64,000 bases of DNA from Pseudomonas fulva. Its GTDB lineage: Bacteria; Pseudomonadota; Gammaproteobacteria; Pseudomonadales; Pseudomonadaceae. How positions within the stretch are numbered: the first letter of the stretch is position 1; every line of letters begins with the position of its first letter. Below are positions 56,023 through 64,000 of the stretch, in pieces. Position numbers and translations under genes: made by a program. Where the stretch lies: the NCBI RefSeq assembly GCF_023517795.1, contig NZ_CP082928.1, positions 4,340,001 to 4,404,000 on the forward strand, given 5' to 3'. The notes below the pieces were generated by a model. It had not been told where the DNA came from. It was given only the letters and a program-made list of their open reading frames with translations, and searched no databases.

Positions 56023-56241
56023 TTATTCGTCGAGCTTCTGACGGGCCTGTTCCGACGCCTGCTTGATCTTTTCCGCTTCCTGCTCCTTGGTCTTTATCGA
56101 GGTCGGGGTGATCGCCCGGTCCACGGCTTCGGTCTTCTCCCCGGGGCGTTGATTTTCCTTCTTCACCACGTTGACGTTGTCACCTTCCACGTCCTTGGCC
56201 GGGCTGTTGGGTGGCGTCGGGTTGATTGGCGTCTGGCTCAT
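56023..56241 (-). CDS. Small hydrophilic protein, function unknown
   Basis: The 72-residue product from the ATG at 56241 (AAAGGAAAG upstream) is Pro- and Lys/Glu-rich, with MSQTPINPTPPNSPAKDVEG, VVKKENQRPGEKTEAVDRAI and a charged helix EQEAEKIKQASEQARQKLDE. It has low complexity and is probably disordered. No family recognised. Confidence 0.65.
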   Translation of the reverse strand: MSQTPINPTPPNSPAKDVEGDNVNVVKKENQRPGEKTEAVDRAITPTSIKTKEQEAEKIKQASEQARQKLDE

Positions 56242-56462
56242 GGGCGCTTTCCTTTTTTGGCTGGATGGTCAGAGGGGCCGATCAGGCAGCCCTTGATAGT
56301 TACGAGGCCCTGACCGGCCGTTGAGTTCGCACAATCGATGCTTGTATCCGGATGCTTCAAACGTGCAGGTTTCGCGGCTTGCGAGCGTTAGAAAACCTGA
56401 ATCCCTTGCCGCCGGCCGAATCGAATGCAGCGACAGTCGACAATCATGTGGAGAAGAACGAC

Positions 56463-56900
56463 ATGGGCGAATTCAGGATTTACCTCGATGACGAGCTGCA
56501 GTGCACGACCACCTCGCCAGCATTGGCGCAGGCCGCCTGGAACCGTGCCTCGCGTGATGCGCGGGTCGCCGAAAAGGGCGGCTCGGTGTGCGCCTACGAG
56601 GGGGAGGTGACCGTGGCGGAAATGCGCCCCGAGCCGCGAGTGGGCCACCCCTGGCCCGATGGCCGTGATCATCAGCCCGATCTGCGTGACGTCTGGGACA
56701 GCCTGATGCGTGTCCTCAACCAGCAGGGGCTGGACGATCAGGCGCTGACCGATGCGTTGAACCGCTTCGGGCTCGTCACCAGGAGCGTGGCGGCTTCGGT
56801 GCAGGACGAGCTGGGGGGTCGTACCGTGCCTTCGGCAGCCGAGCTGGTGGTGCTGCTCGATGCCGTCTACCAGGATCGTCAACGCGAGCCCCAGGCTTGA
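56463..56900 (+). CDS. Hypothetical protein
   Basis: The 145-residue product from the ATG at 56463 (GGAG 10 bases upstream) begins MGEFRIYLDDELQCTTTSPALAQ and continues with AAWNRASRDARVAEKGG and an acidic helical C-terminal half. The first 55 residues look like a small alpha/beta domain. It is convergent with the 56904 gene, 3 bp apart. I do not recognise the family. Confidence 0.65.
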   Translation: MGEFRIYLDDELQCTTTSPALAQAAWNRASRDARVAEKGGSVCAYEGEVTVAEMRPEPRVGHPWPDGRDHQPDLRDVWDSLMRVLNQQGLDDQALTDALNRFGLVTRSVAASVQDELGGRTVPSAAELVVLLDAVYQDRQREPQA

Positions 56901-56903
56901 GCC

Positions 56904-57179
56904 TCAGGGCAGCCGCAACTTGTTCACGCAATGGCGTTTGAACAGCTCGGGCTTTTCGCGGTGAATACGCTCTTCGATCTGCTCGATGATGGCGAAAACC
57001 TCCATCGGAGTCAGCGATGTCCTGCAGGGGATGTCGCGAACTTCGAAGGAGGTGGTTGAATCCGTTTCCGATAGTCGCACGACCATTCGGGTCGGTGACT
57101 CCAATGACACCTGTACAACAAGTGGCTGGAAATAGTTGTACAGCAACTTAGCGGCGTCCAGGAATTTAATCTTTGCCAC
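56904..57179 (-). CDS. Small protein, DUF1652-like
   Basis: The 91-residue product starts MAKIKFLDAAKLLYNYFQPLVV, followed by a strand-rich middle (MVVRLSETDSTTSFEVRDIP) and a C-terminal helix IIEQIEERIHREKPELFKR. The length and layout recall the DUF1652 proteins that are common in Pseudomonas, but this is a resemblance by eye only. GC is lower than the surrounding core genes. Confidence 0.6.
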   Translation of the reverse strand: MAKIKFLDAAKLLYNYFQPLVVQVSLESPTRMVVRLSETDSTTSFEVRDIPCRTSLTPMEVFAIIEQIEERIHREKPELFKRHCVNKLRLP

Positions 57180-57261
57180 AGTTAGTGCTCTCGGTATTAC
57201 TCCTTTGTAGTGGCTATTAGTGTCGGCCCAGACGCGCTTGTCAATTTAATAAGGGTTCTAA

Positions 57262-57486
57262 TTATTTGCTTTGCTCGGGTGAAGTTGGCGGTTTCGGCAT
57301 GCCCCGTGGGCCTGCGAACCCCCAAATGATCAAACCGATTACCGGCAACAACACGATGACCAGTGCCCACAGCAGCCGAGTGTTCTGGCTCTTTTCGCTG
57401 CGCCACAGGTTCATGATGGTGACCAGATCAACGAAGGCGATAACGACGAATGCGCCAAGCCAGAAAAGCATGGAAGGATCGCTCAT
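57262..57486 (-). CDS. Small PLDc_N-domain membrane protein
   Basis: The 74-residue product from the ATG at 57486 has two membrane helices (LFWLGAFVVIAFVDLVTIMNL and LLWALVIVLLPVIGLIIWGF) joined by a short polar turn, ending in GPRGMPKPPTSPEQSK. This is the phospholipase-D-nuclease N-terminal family of small membrane proteins; function unknown. Confidence 0.75.
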   Translation of the reverse strand: MSDPSMLFWLGAFVVIAFVDLVTIMNLWRSEKSQNTRLLWALVIVLLPVIGLIIWGFAGPRGMPKPPTSPEQSK

Positions 57487-57896
57487 GGCAGATCTCCTGT
57501 CGTTGCGGCGAGCCCCGGAAACAGGGTTCGCGAGAGTGGATGGGACATGGACGGCATTGGCCCTCTGGCCATCGATTGCCAAATGTCCCGAGGCGGTACA
57601 GGGCACAGGCTCTGTTTTATTTCGAAATAACGGGGCGTAATTAAGTTCGCCTGAAAAGATGGTCGGCCATGGTGGCCTTTTGCAATTGAATGGATACGAA
57701 CGTTTAATGAGGCGTGCACGATGCCCGTGCAATAAAAAGCGTTCATGCAAAGTGCAAGAAGTTTGCACAAGCGTAAGCGGCACGATGTTCAGTAAAACCG
57801 GGTGATTTTCTCCAATTGCGAAGTTGGCATATGTGATGCACTTATCCGGGGGCATCCAATGAATATCTGCCTGCTACGCCATAAAAGGATCATCCG
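57487..57896. other. Divergent promoter spacer of about 410 bp
   Basis: The region separates the minus-strand PLDc_N gene from the plus-strand gene at 57897. A small GCACG-ATGCC-CGTGC hairpin lies at about 57715-57729 near an AT-rich run. No gene or repeat is recognisable, so it probably holds two promoters. Confidence 0.45.
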
Positions 57897-58238
57897 ATGA
57901 ACACTGCCACTCTCGACCAACTGAGCATCGCACTACCGGACCATACGATTTCCATCACACCGCGCCCGGATGGCATGTACCTGCTGAGCATCAGCAAGGA
58001 AGGGGAGGCCATCTTCCTCAAGGCGGTCGACAAGATGGCCGTGGATACCGAGGACGGCGCTCGCGCCCTGGAGCGTGAGATCTTGCGTGATCGCAAGCTG
58101 GTCAGTGGCGAAGTGAACTGGAAGGGCAGCGGGGCACAGTGGGTGTCGCGCAAGCTGCCGACCTTTACCGGCGCCCCGGTGAATCCCACCGCTGCCAAGC
58201 TGATGTGGTCGCGCCGCAATCTGGACGCCGTGCATTGA
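57897..58238 (+). CDS. Hypothetical protein
   Basis: The 113-residue product starts MNTATLDQLSIALPDHTISI and contains PRPDGMYLLSISKEGEAIFLK and ALEREILRDRKLVSGEVNWK. It looks like a small alpha/beta protein. AGGAT is the best ribosome site. A clear terminator follows. No family recognised. Confidence 0.65.
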   Translation: MNTATLDQLSIALPDHTISITPRPDGMYLLSISKEGEAIFLKAVDKMAVDTEDGARALEREILRDRKLVSGEVNWKGSGAQWVSRKLPTFTGAPVNPTAAKLMWSRRNLDAVH

Positions 58239-58256
58239 GCGCGGTGCGCCCATAGG

Positions 58257-58283
58257 AAAAGCCCCGCATCAGCGGGGCTTTTT
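58257..58283 (+). terminator. Rho-independent terminator
   Basis: GCCCCGC and GCGGGGC form a perfect 7-bp stem with an ATCA loop, flanked by AAAA upstream and TTTTT downstream, 18 bases after the stop codon. Good in both directions. Confidence 0.9.
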
Positions 58284-58430
58284 CGTGGGCCGTGAGTGCT
58301 GGTCAGCCCCGTGGCGCGTACTCGTGAAGCCGCAGGGCGTTGCCGTGATGTCAGGCGCTGGCGGACCGTTCGCTGCGCTCCTGGGTCCGCCCCACGAACT
58401 GCAGCTGCCAGCCGAACCTAGGTTTTGTAC

Positions 58431-59330
58431 GAAAAGTCGGTACGGGTAAAATTGCCGCCATGATTGGCTGGAGGCCCGCATGGCAAAGCGTTACGAACTC
58501 ACCGACGCATCGTGGGAATTGATCAAGGATCTGGTTTCTCCAGAGCAGAAGATGGGTCGCCCACGCAGTGATGATCGTCTGGTACTCCACGCAATCCTGT
58601 GGATCCTCTGCTCGGGCGCTGCCTGGCGTGATCTGCCGGAACGCTTTGGGCCTTGGTCGACGGTGTATCAGCGTTTTCGTGACTGGCGCGACGACGGTAC
58701 GTTCGACCGGATACTGGAGCGCTTGCACATCCGATTAAACCGGGAGGGACTGATTGATCTGGACACCTGGATGATCGATTCCACTGCGATACGTGCAACC
58801 CGAGCCTCTTCAGGCGCCGGGAAAAAAGGGGGCCTGAAGAACCGCTAGATCATGCTTTGGGGCGTAGTCGAGGCGGCCTTACTACCAAGATTCACATGAT
58901 CTGTGACGCCAATGGTGTTCCATTACGCTTCATTCTTTCGCCGGGGCAAACCAGCGATATCGCTCATGCCCAGCCGTTGCTGGATCAGGTGCGAATTCCC
59001 GGTAAGCCGGGGCGTCCACGCAAACGCAGTCGCTGGTTACTGGCTGACAAAGGCTATGACGCGCAACACTTGCGCCATTACTGCGACCGCTACCGAATAC
59101 AGCCGGTGATCCCGCTGCGTGCCATGCCCCGCAAGCCTCGGCCTGGCCTGCCCCGACTCTTTGATCGTCCAAAGTATCGGCAGCGGAACATCATTGAGCG
59201 GATGTTTGGCTGGCTGAAAGAGAACCGCAGAATAGGTACTCGCTACGACAAGCTGGCGAGAAGCTTTTCAGCCATGGTCACGCTGGCCTGCAGCCTGCGT
59301 TGCATGCGTCAGTACTTTTCGTACAAAACC
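58431..59330 (+). mobile_element. IS5-family (IS427-type) insertion sequence, 900 bp
   Basis: Perfect 17-bp terminal inverted repeats GGTTTTGTACGAAAAGT bound the element (58431-58447 and 59314-59330), with TA on both sides (58429-58430, 59331-59332) at a CTAG target. Two overlapping frames encode one transposase, joined by -1 slippage. It lies between a terminator and the 3' end of a chemoreceptor gene, where it sits exactly on the CTAG that supplies that gene's stop codon. Upstream at 58351-58428 the minus-strand frame ...FGWQLQFVGRTQERSERSASA-stop has coding-like bias and may be the 3' end of a lost gene. Confidence 0.93.
58480..58848 (+). CDS. IS5-family transposase, OrfA (N-terminal part)
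   Basis: The 122-residue product starts MAKRYELTDASWELIKDLV and holds the DUF4096-type N-terminal domain (AILWILCSGAAWRDLPERFG) and the first catalytic Asp in DTWMIDSTAIRA. It ends soon after the run GGAAAAAAGGGGG at 58820-58832, a heptamer-like slippery site. A -1 shift there joins it to OrfB. Confidence 0.9.
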   Translation: MAKRYELTDASWELIKDLVSPEQKMGRPRSDDRLVLHAILWILCSGAAWRDLPERFGPWSTVYQRFRDWRDDGTFDRILERLHIRLNREGLIDLDTWMIDSTAIRATRASSGAGKKGGLKNR

Positions 59331-59333
59331 TAG
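58857..59333 (+). CDS. IS5-family transposase, OrfB (C-terminal part, made by -1 frameshift)
   Basis: The frame holds [19 protein letters not shown], the second Asp in [11 protein letters not shown], and the Glu-containing block [19 protein letters not shown], completing the DDE triad. In the fused reading it follows OrfA as ...[22 protein letters not shown]. The TTG at 58857 is unlikely to be a real start. Its TAG stop is provided by the flanking target sequence. Confidence 0.88.
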   Translation: MGRSRGGLTTKIHMICDANGVPLRFILSPGQTSDIAHAQPLLDQVRIPGKPGRPRKRSRWLLADKGYDAQHLRHYCDRYRIQPVIPLRAMPRKPRPGLPRLFDRPKYRQRNIIERMFGWLKENRRIGTRYDKLARSFSAMVTLACSLRCMRQYFSYKT

Positions 59334-61129
59334 GATTTGCCCAGCAGCCGCGAGGCATCGAAGCCCATGCGCATGTTGCCCCAGTGGCGGCCTTCGAAGA
59401 AGAACGGCACGTCGATCTCGGTCATGATCTCGCCGGTGTCACGCAGGTAAGTCTGCAGCAGGAAGCGCTGGGTGTTGCTCGCCGCGCGCAGGCCCACCGG
59501 GTCGGAGAACATGCGCTTGTTGCGGCACACCGGCAGGTCGACGGCGCGATCGCCCGTCGGTGCCTTGGATACCCAGCTGTTGTTCACCGGGCAGTAGCCC
59601 TTGGTGTCGACGATAAAGGTCACGATGCCCCCAGGGGTGCCCTTGGTCAGGCGGTCGATCTCTTCCTGGCAGATCTGCGCGAAGCGCTCGGTGTAGCCGG
59701 TCAGGTACTGCTTCGGATCGGTGTTGGGAATCAGCTTGTAGTTCTGGTCGAACAGGTTGACGCCTTCGCGCTGCAGCGTCGCCAGGCGCGCCTGCAGGGC
59801 GTCCCGGCACCCGGTGGCGCGGGTGATGGCGGCATCGAGCTCACCCTCGCCGAGCACGAAGCGGCCCAGCAGCGTCTGCACCCGTTCGGCCACGGCGGAC
59901 AGGTCGCGCGTGGCGGTGGCCGAACGCTGCATGCGCTGGTCGATGGCCTGGCTATCGGCATGGATCTGGGTGACGCGATCATTGATGCCGGTATTGGCAT
60001 CGGCGACCTGCTGGATGTGCTCGGCGATCTCCGCCAGCTTGCCGTTGGTGGATTCGAAATCACTGATCATGGTCTCGAAGTGGCCCGTGGCGCGCTCGAC
60101 CACCACCTGGGTTTCCCGGGCGCTCTGGCTGATGCGCGCGGTCTGCTCGTGGGTGGTGCTGACTTCCTTGAGCATGGCGTCGATGTTCTGCGAGATATCG
60201 CCGGTGGCGCGGCTGACGTTCTGCGCCAGGGTGCGAACCTCGTCGGCGACCACCGCGAAGCCACGGCCGCTTTCCCCGGCACGGGCCGCTTCGATGGCCG
60301 CGTTGAGGGCCAGCAGGTTGGTCTGCGAGGAAATCTGCTGGATCAGCCCGACCACCGACTTGATGTTCGAAGATCGCTCGTTGAGCGCCGAAACCAGGGT
60401 GCTGAATTCGTTGAGGCTGGTGGAAATGGCGCTGATGTTGCCGGTCACTTCCAGCAGTTCGGCGTAGGAGTCCTGGGCCATGCTCAGGTTGTGCGCGGTG
60501 GTGCCGGAGATCGCCTGGGTCTGCTGCGATACCTCTTCGATGCGGCCGACGGCGCTGTTGCTCTCGCTCATCACTTCGTTGGCGAAGCGCGCCTGGTGGG
60601 TGGCGCTGTCGCTGGAGTCGCTGATGTTCTTCAGCGAGCGGGCGGACTCGACGGCGATCTGCACGGTCAGCGCCTGCACGTTGCTGATGATCTCGCGCTG
60701 CTTGGCCAGGAAACGGTTGCAGGTGCTTGCCAGGGTGCGGATTTCATCGTGGGTGAGCAGGGGCAGGTCGCGGGACAGGTCGCCTTCGCCGCTGGCGATC
60801 TCCTCCAGGGCGCGGGTCATGTTGTCGACCGGGCGCACGATCAGGTGGCGGAAATACCAGACCATGAAGCTGACCATGCCCAGGGTGAACAGCGCGCTCA
60901 GCGCCAGGGCGGTGCCCAGGGTGTCGAGCTTGTCTTCGACCTGCCTGAGCAGCACCGGGTCGAGCTGCGCGCCGTGCAGCAGTTGCACGATGTCCGCGCG
61001 CAGGCTGAGGGCCACCCAGACCAGCAGACCGCTGACCAGCACCAGCAGGAACAGGCTGGACAATTTCTTGGTCAGGGTATCGAAAAAGTGCATCTCGATA
61101 GAATCGTACAGCGACTTCAACGACTGCAT
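59330..61129 (-). CDS. Methyl-accepting chemotaxis protein with C-terminal sensor-like domain
   Basis: The 599-residue product from the ATG at 61129 (AGGAG 8 bases upstream) has two membrane helices (about 24-43 and 73-93) with only about 30 residues between them, then a HAMP (about 90-145) and the full signalling domain, tip [20 protein letters not shown] and [15 protein letters not shown]. After it comes a C-terminal domain of about 185 residues ([55 protein letters not shown]) that resembles a Cache/PAS-like sensor. So sensing is probably cytoplasmic and C-terminal. The TAG stop lies on the IS target. Confidence 0.9.
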   Translation of the reverse strand: MQSLKSLYDSIEMHFFDTLTKKLSSLFLLVLVSGLLVWVALSLRADIVQLLHGAQLDPVLLRQVEDKLDTLGTALALSALFTLGMVSFMVWYFRHLIVRPVDNMTRALEEIASGEGDLSRDLPLLTHDEIRTLASTCNRFLAKQREIISNVQALTVQIAVESARSLKNISDSSDSATHQARFANEVMSESNSAVGRIEEVSQQTQAISGTTAHNLSMAQDSYAELLEVTGNISAISTSLNEFSTLVSALNERSSNIKSVVGLIQQISSQTNLLALNAAIEAARAGESGRGFAVVADEVRTLAQNVSRATGDISQNIDAMLKEVSTTHEQTARISQSARETQVVVERATGHFETMISDFESTNGKLAEIAEHIQQVADANTGINDRVTQIHADSQAIDQRMQRSATATRDLSAVAERVQTLLGRFVLGEGELDAAITRATGCRDALQARLATLQREGVNLFDQNYKLIPNTDPKQYLTGYTERFAQICQEEIDRLTKGTPGGIVTFIVDTKGYCPVNNSWVSKAPTGDRAVDLPVCRNKRMFSDPVGLRAASNTQRFLLQTYLRDTGEIMTEIDVPFFFEGRHWGNMRMGFDASRLLGKS

Positions 61130-61387
61130 GCCGCAGCTCCTGGCAGAGAATATCCTTGGAATTTTTATTACTTCGACCGGCCGGTCAGAACCTTTAATTA
61201 AAAAGTCACCGGTTCGACGACGTTGCACGCGAGATTCTGGCGGAAAGCCCGCAAGGGGCGCGCAGTGTAGTGCCTCGCCTGTTACGGTTAAAGAGTTCAG
61301 CATACAAAAAAATGACGTCAATTCACCTGGGGTGAAGACCATTACCGGCGCCATGCCGGTAATGGCTGTTCCGCTCGGGGCACGGCG

Positions 61388-62548
61388 TCAGCCGCGCTTG
61401 CCGAACTCCACCTGCTGGGCCGTCCAGCCGGCCACCCGTTCACTGAGCGAAAGGCCCAGGCCAGGGCGGTTCGGCACCTGCATGCGGCCGTCGCGGGTTT
61501 CCAGGCGTTCGTTGAACAGCGGCTCCAGCCACTCGAAGTGCTCCACCCAGGGCTCGGTGGGGTAGGTAGCGGCCAGGTGCACGTGCAATTCCATGGCGAA
61601 GTGCGGCGCGAGCATCAGCCCGGCCTGTTCGGCCATGGCGGCGATCTTCAGGAACGGGGTGATGCCGCCCACCCGCGGAGCATCGGGCATCAGGTAATCG
61701 GCACCACGGGTTTTGATGAACTCGGCGTGCTCGGCGACGCTGGTGAGCATCTCGCCGGTGGCGATCGGCGTGTCGAATGCGCCGGCCAGGGCGGCGTGGC
61801 CCTCGGCGTCGTAGCAGTCCAGCGGCTCTTCGATCCACACCAGGTTGAACGCCTCGAAGCGCCGGCACATGCGCTGGGCGGTGGGGCGATCCCATTGCTG
61901 GTTGGCATCGACCATCAGCGGGAAGTCATCGCCCAGGTGCTGGCGAATGGTGCTGACGCGGTGCAGGTCGAGGGCTGCGTCGGGCTGGCCGACCTTCAGC
62001 TTGATGCCACCGATGCCTTTCTCCCGGGACAGGTCGGTATTGACCTTCAGCTCGTCCAGTGGCGTGTGCAGGAAGCCCCCTGAGGTGTTGTAGCAGCGTA
62101 CCGAGTCGCGCTGGGCGCCGAGCAGGCGGGCCAGGGACAGCTTGGCGCGCCTGGCCTTCAGGTCCCACAGGGCCACGTCGAAGGCGCCGATGGCCTGGGT
62201 CGACAGACCGCTGCGGCCCACCGAGGCGCCCGCCCAGCACAGCTTGGTCCAGAGTTTCTGGATGTCGCTGGGGTTTTCGCCGAGCAACGCCGGGGCGATC
62301 TCCCGGGCATGGGCGAACTGGCCGGCGGCGCCGGCGCGTTTCGAGTAGCTGAAGCCCAGGCCGCGATGGCCGTCCTTGCTCTCGATCTCCACGAACAGCA
62401 GGGCGATCTCGGTCATCGGCTTCTGCCGGCCGGTCAGCACCTTGGCATCGCTGATCGGGTTGGCCAGGGGCAGAAACACCGAGGCGATGCGCACCCAGGC
62501 GATCTGGTCCTGGTCGGCGCTGCCGTGGGGGAGGGTGTGTTCACTCAC
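61388..62548 (-). CDS. Enolase-superfamily sugar-acid dehydratase (galactarate/talarate dehydratase-like)
   Basis: The 386-residue product (GTG at 62548, GAGG upstream; the frame stays open to 62641) is a mandelate-racemase subgroup enzyme. Metal ligands are Asp214, Glu240 and Glu266 (LMVDANQQW, WIEEPLD, IATGEML). The bases are Lys183-x-Lys185 (GGIKLKVGQPD) and the His316-Asp289 dyad (LAPHF; PDAPRVGG). All six residues have the same spacing as I recall for Salmonella L-talarate/galactarate dehydratase (offset of 12), which supports that assignment, though substrate is not proven. A LacI regulator lies upstream on the same strand. Confidence 0.87.
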   Translation of the reverse strand: MSEHTLPHGSADQDQIAWVRIASVFLPLANPISDAKVLTGRQKPMTEIALLFVEIESKDGHRGLGFSYSKRAGAAGQFAHAREIAPALLGENPSDIQKLWTKLCWAGASVGRSGLSTQAIGAFDVALWDLKARRAKLSLARLLGAQRDSVRCYNTSGGFLHTPLDELKVNTDLSREKGIGGIKLKVGQPDAALDLHRVSTIRQHLGDDFPLMVDANQQWDRPTAQRMCRRFEAFNLVWIEEPLDCYDAEGHAALAGAFDTPIATGEMLTSVAEHAEFIKTRGADYLMPDAPRVGGITPFLKIAAMAEQAGLMLAPHFAMELHVHLAATYPTEPWVEHFEWLEPLFNERLETRDGRMQVPNRPGLGLSLSERVAGWTAQQVEFGKRG

Positions 62549-62695
62549 GCGGATTACCTCGCTTGACGTTCTCGTTGAGCGCCAGGTGACGGAAAGCCCT
62601 GGCGTGAAGGCGGACGTTAGGCTGATTAGGTAATCATTCAAGCGACTGGGCAGGGCTTCAGGGCTTCAAGGCAGCAGCGGCCATCGTTGCTTCAC

Positions 62696-62763
62696 CTGTG
62701 GGAACGGGCGGGGGCGCCTGGTCCATGCCCGTGATTTTTCGCGGGCATGGCCCGCTCCCACAG
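62696..62763. repeat. REP-like palindromic element
   Basis: CTGTGGGAACGGGC (62696-62709) and its inverted partner (62750-62763, one mismatch) enclose an inner hairpin ATGCCCG / CGGGCAT (62725-62731, 62742-62748). The sequence CTGTGGGAGCGGGC is a well-known Pseudomonas intergenic repeat. It lies between the LacI and dehydratase genes. Confidence 0.8.
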
Positions 62764-62846
62764 ATAATCACCAGTCCATCCCACGAGGACGACCGGCCGC
62801 TTCTGCCACCAATCGGCCAAACAGCAAAGTCGAGGATTTCGGCGCC

Positions 62847-63884
62847 TCAGGCGCTCTGCCGCTCGACGATGCTGAAGCCGGTATCGATGCGCACTTTCAC
62901 CGGTTCCTCATCAGGATGGTCGAGGCGCTGCAGCAGGGCACGGGCGGCCTGCAGGCCGATCTCGGCGCCGTTGATACGCACGGTGGACAGCGACGGCTGC
63001 AGGTGTGCGGCGATGTTCAGGTCGCCGAAACCCATCACGGCCAGATCGTCCGGCACGCGGATGCCGCGCTCGGCGGCTTCAGCCAGCACGCCATGGGCCA
63101 GCGTGTCGGAGCTGCAGACCAGCACCTCGGGGCGCTCGCCGGCAGCCAGCAGGCGCCGTAGCCCCTGGCGCCCCAGGTCGACCGTCGCCGGTGGCGGCAG
63201 CACCACCCGGGGCACATCGTCGATGCCCTGGCGGGCCAGTTCCTCTTCCAGGCTGGCGCAGCGCCGCTGGCCGCGTGGGTCATCCAGGGTCACCACGGCG
63301 AAGCGACGGTAGCCTTTGGCCGCGAGGTAGCGGGCGATGGCCGCGCCGACCGCTTCGTGGCAAAAGCCCACCAGCATGTCCAGCGGTCGTGGCGCCAGGT
63401 CCCAGGATTCGACGATGGCGATGCCCGAGCGCGACAGGCGCGTACGACTGGCCCTGGTGTGCAGCGTGCCGGTCAGCACGATGCCGTCGGGACGGCGGCG
63501 CAGAATGGTGTCGAGCAGCTGTTCCTCGCGCTCGGCGCTGTAGTTGGTCAGGCCGATCAGGGTCTCGTGGCCGGCTTCGGTGAGGGTGTCGATCAGCGCC
63601 TGCACGGTGTCGGCGAAGATCGAGTTGGCCACGGTCGGCACCAACAGGGAAATCAGCCGGCTGCGCTGCGCGCCGGGCGCGGTGAGCATCGCCGGCAGGT
63701 AGCCGGTCTGCTGCACGGCGCGAAAGACCTTTTCGCGCAGCTCGGCGCGCACGATCTGCGGCTGGTTGAGGGCGCGCGACACGGTGATCGGCGACACCCC
63801 GGCGACCTTGGCGACGTCTGCCAGGGTCGGCGCCTTGCCAGCTGGCAGGTTCGGGCGCTTGCGGGTGGGGCGGTCATCACTCAT
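62847..63884 (-). CDS. LacI/GntR-family transcriptional repressor
   Basis: The 345-residue product from the ATG at 63884 (GAGGA 8 bases upstream) begins with a LacI HTH (PTLADVAKVAGVSPITVSRAL) and hinge, then the sugar-binding domain: SRLISLLVPTVANSIFADTVQ, RRPDGIVLTG, CSSDTLAHGVLAEAAERGIRVPDDLAVMGFGD and HLQPSLSTVRING. This is the GntR-like branch that responds to sugar acids. Placed before the sugar-acid dehydratase, it probably represses that gene; the operator is not identified. Confidence 0.91.
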   Translation of the reverse strand: MSDDRPTRKRPNLPAGKAPTLADVAKVAGVSPITVSRALNQPQIVRAELREKVFRAVQQTGYLPAMLTAPGAQRSRLISLLVPTVANSIFADTVQALIDTLTEAGHETLIGLTNYSAEREEQLLDTILRRRPDGIVLTGTLHTRASRTRLSRSGIAIVESWDLAPRPLDMLVGFCHEAVGAAIARYLAAKGYRRFAVVTLDDPRGQRRCASLEEELARQGIDDVPRVVLPPPATVDLGRQGLRRLLAAGERPEVLVCSSDTLAHGVLAEAAERGIRVPDDLAVMGFGDLNIAAHLQPSLSTVRINGAEIGLQAARALLQRLDHPDEEPVKVRIDTGFSIVERQSA

Positions 63885-64000
63885 GGGCGTCCTCGCACGG
63901 GGTGGGCAGCGGGCGATAGTAGCAAGTCGGCGGCTCGTGCTTGCCCTCGACATGCCGCAAGGTGGCGCCCCACAAGCGTAAGCGGCCACTCATCCCTGGG

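Noticed and set aside
59300-61201. A 633-codon plus-strand frame opposite the chemoreceptor
   Set aside because: The minus strand carries clear MCP, HAMP and membrane segments with a good ribosome site; the plus frame is a GC-driven shadow.

Overview
The window looks like a chromosomal segment of a Pseudomonas-type gammaproteobacterium. Support: high-GC core genes with strong third-position GC bias, an HrpA helicase, MexAB/MdtABC-type efflux genes, many LysR and LuxR regulators, a ProQ/FinO protein, a YdeP-like molybdo-oxidoreductase and short palindromic repeats of the Pseudomonas REP type. The species cannot be fixed from the sequence alone.

Layout. (1) 1-4.2 kb: signalling genes (partial GAF protein, hybrid histidine kinase, soluble PAS-PAS chemoreceptor). 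(2) 4.7-10.4 kb: a complete tripartite RND efflux operon on the minus strand (membrane fusion protein, permease, outer-membrane lipoprotein) with overlapping start and stop codons. (3) 10.4-36.9 kb: a visibly lower-GC accessory region. It holds a DoxX/lipoprotein pair opposite a PmrAB/QseBC-like two-component system with two PmrA-box-like sites between them, a 171-bp MITE, two close SDR paralogues, and a second (AcrB/MexB-type) RND pump whose permease is cut by an IS30-family element. It also holds a membrane metallophosphoesterase and a decayed second copy, a secreted seven-repeat FG-GAP propeller, three LysR-family or LysR-associated blocks, and a run of redox and sugar-type enzymes (epimerase, two aldo/keto reductases, MFS exporter, SDR, alpha/beta hydrolase, SMP-30 lactonase). 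(4) 37-49 kb: core-like, high-GC DNA with a convergent LuxR response regulator/hybrid kinase pair, ProQ-like protein, small proteins, a LuxR/amidohydrolase/APC permease cluster and hrpA. The 3' end of hrpA is duplicated in the following repeat-rich spacer. (5) 49-58 kb: nucleotidyltransferase, LysR, an isochorismatase gene split by a 265-bp element with three nested or adjacent inverted repeats, a YdeP-like oxidoreductase, an SDR, a ClpP-fold protein and several small stress-type proteins. (6) 58.4-64 kb: an intact 900-bp IS5/IS427-type element sitting on the stop codon of a chemoreceptor, then a galactarate/talarate-dehydratase-like enolase gene and a LacI-family regulator.

The most notable features are the two direct-repeat PmrA-type boxes facing opposite ways in one intergenic region, the 265-bp three-armed insertion element, a 68-bp three-armed palindrome between two copies of the hrpA tail, and the IS30 inactivation of an efflux pump. 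No rRNA, tRNA or CRISPR array was recognised. Assignments rest on reading motifs by eye; no database search was run.
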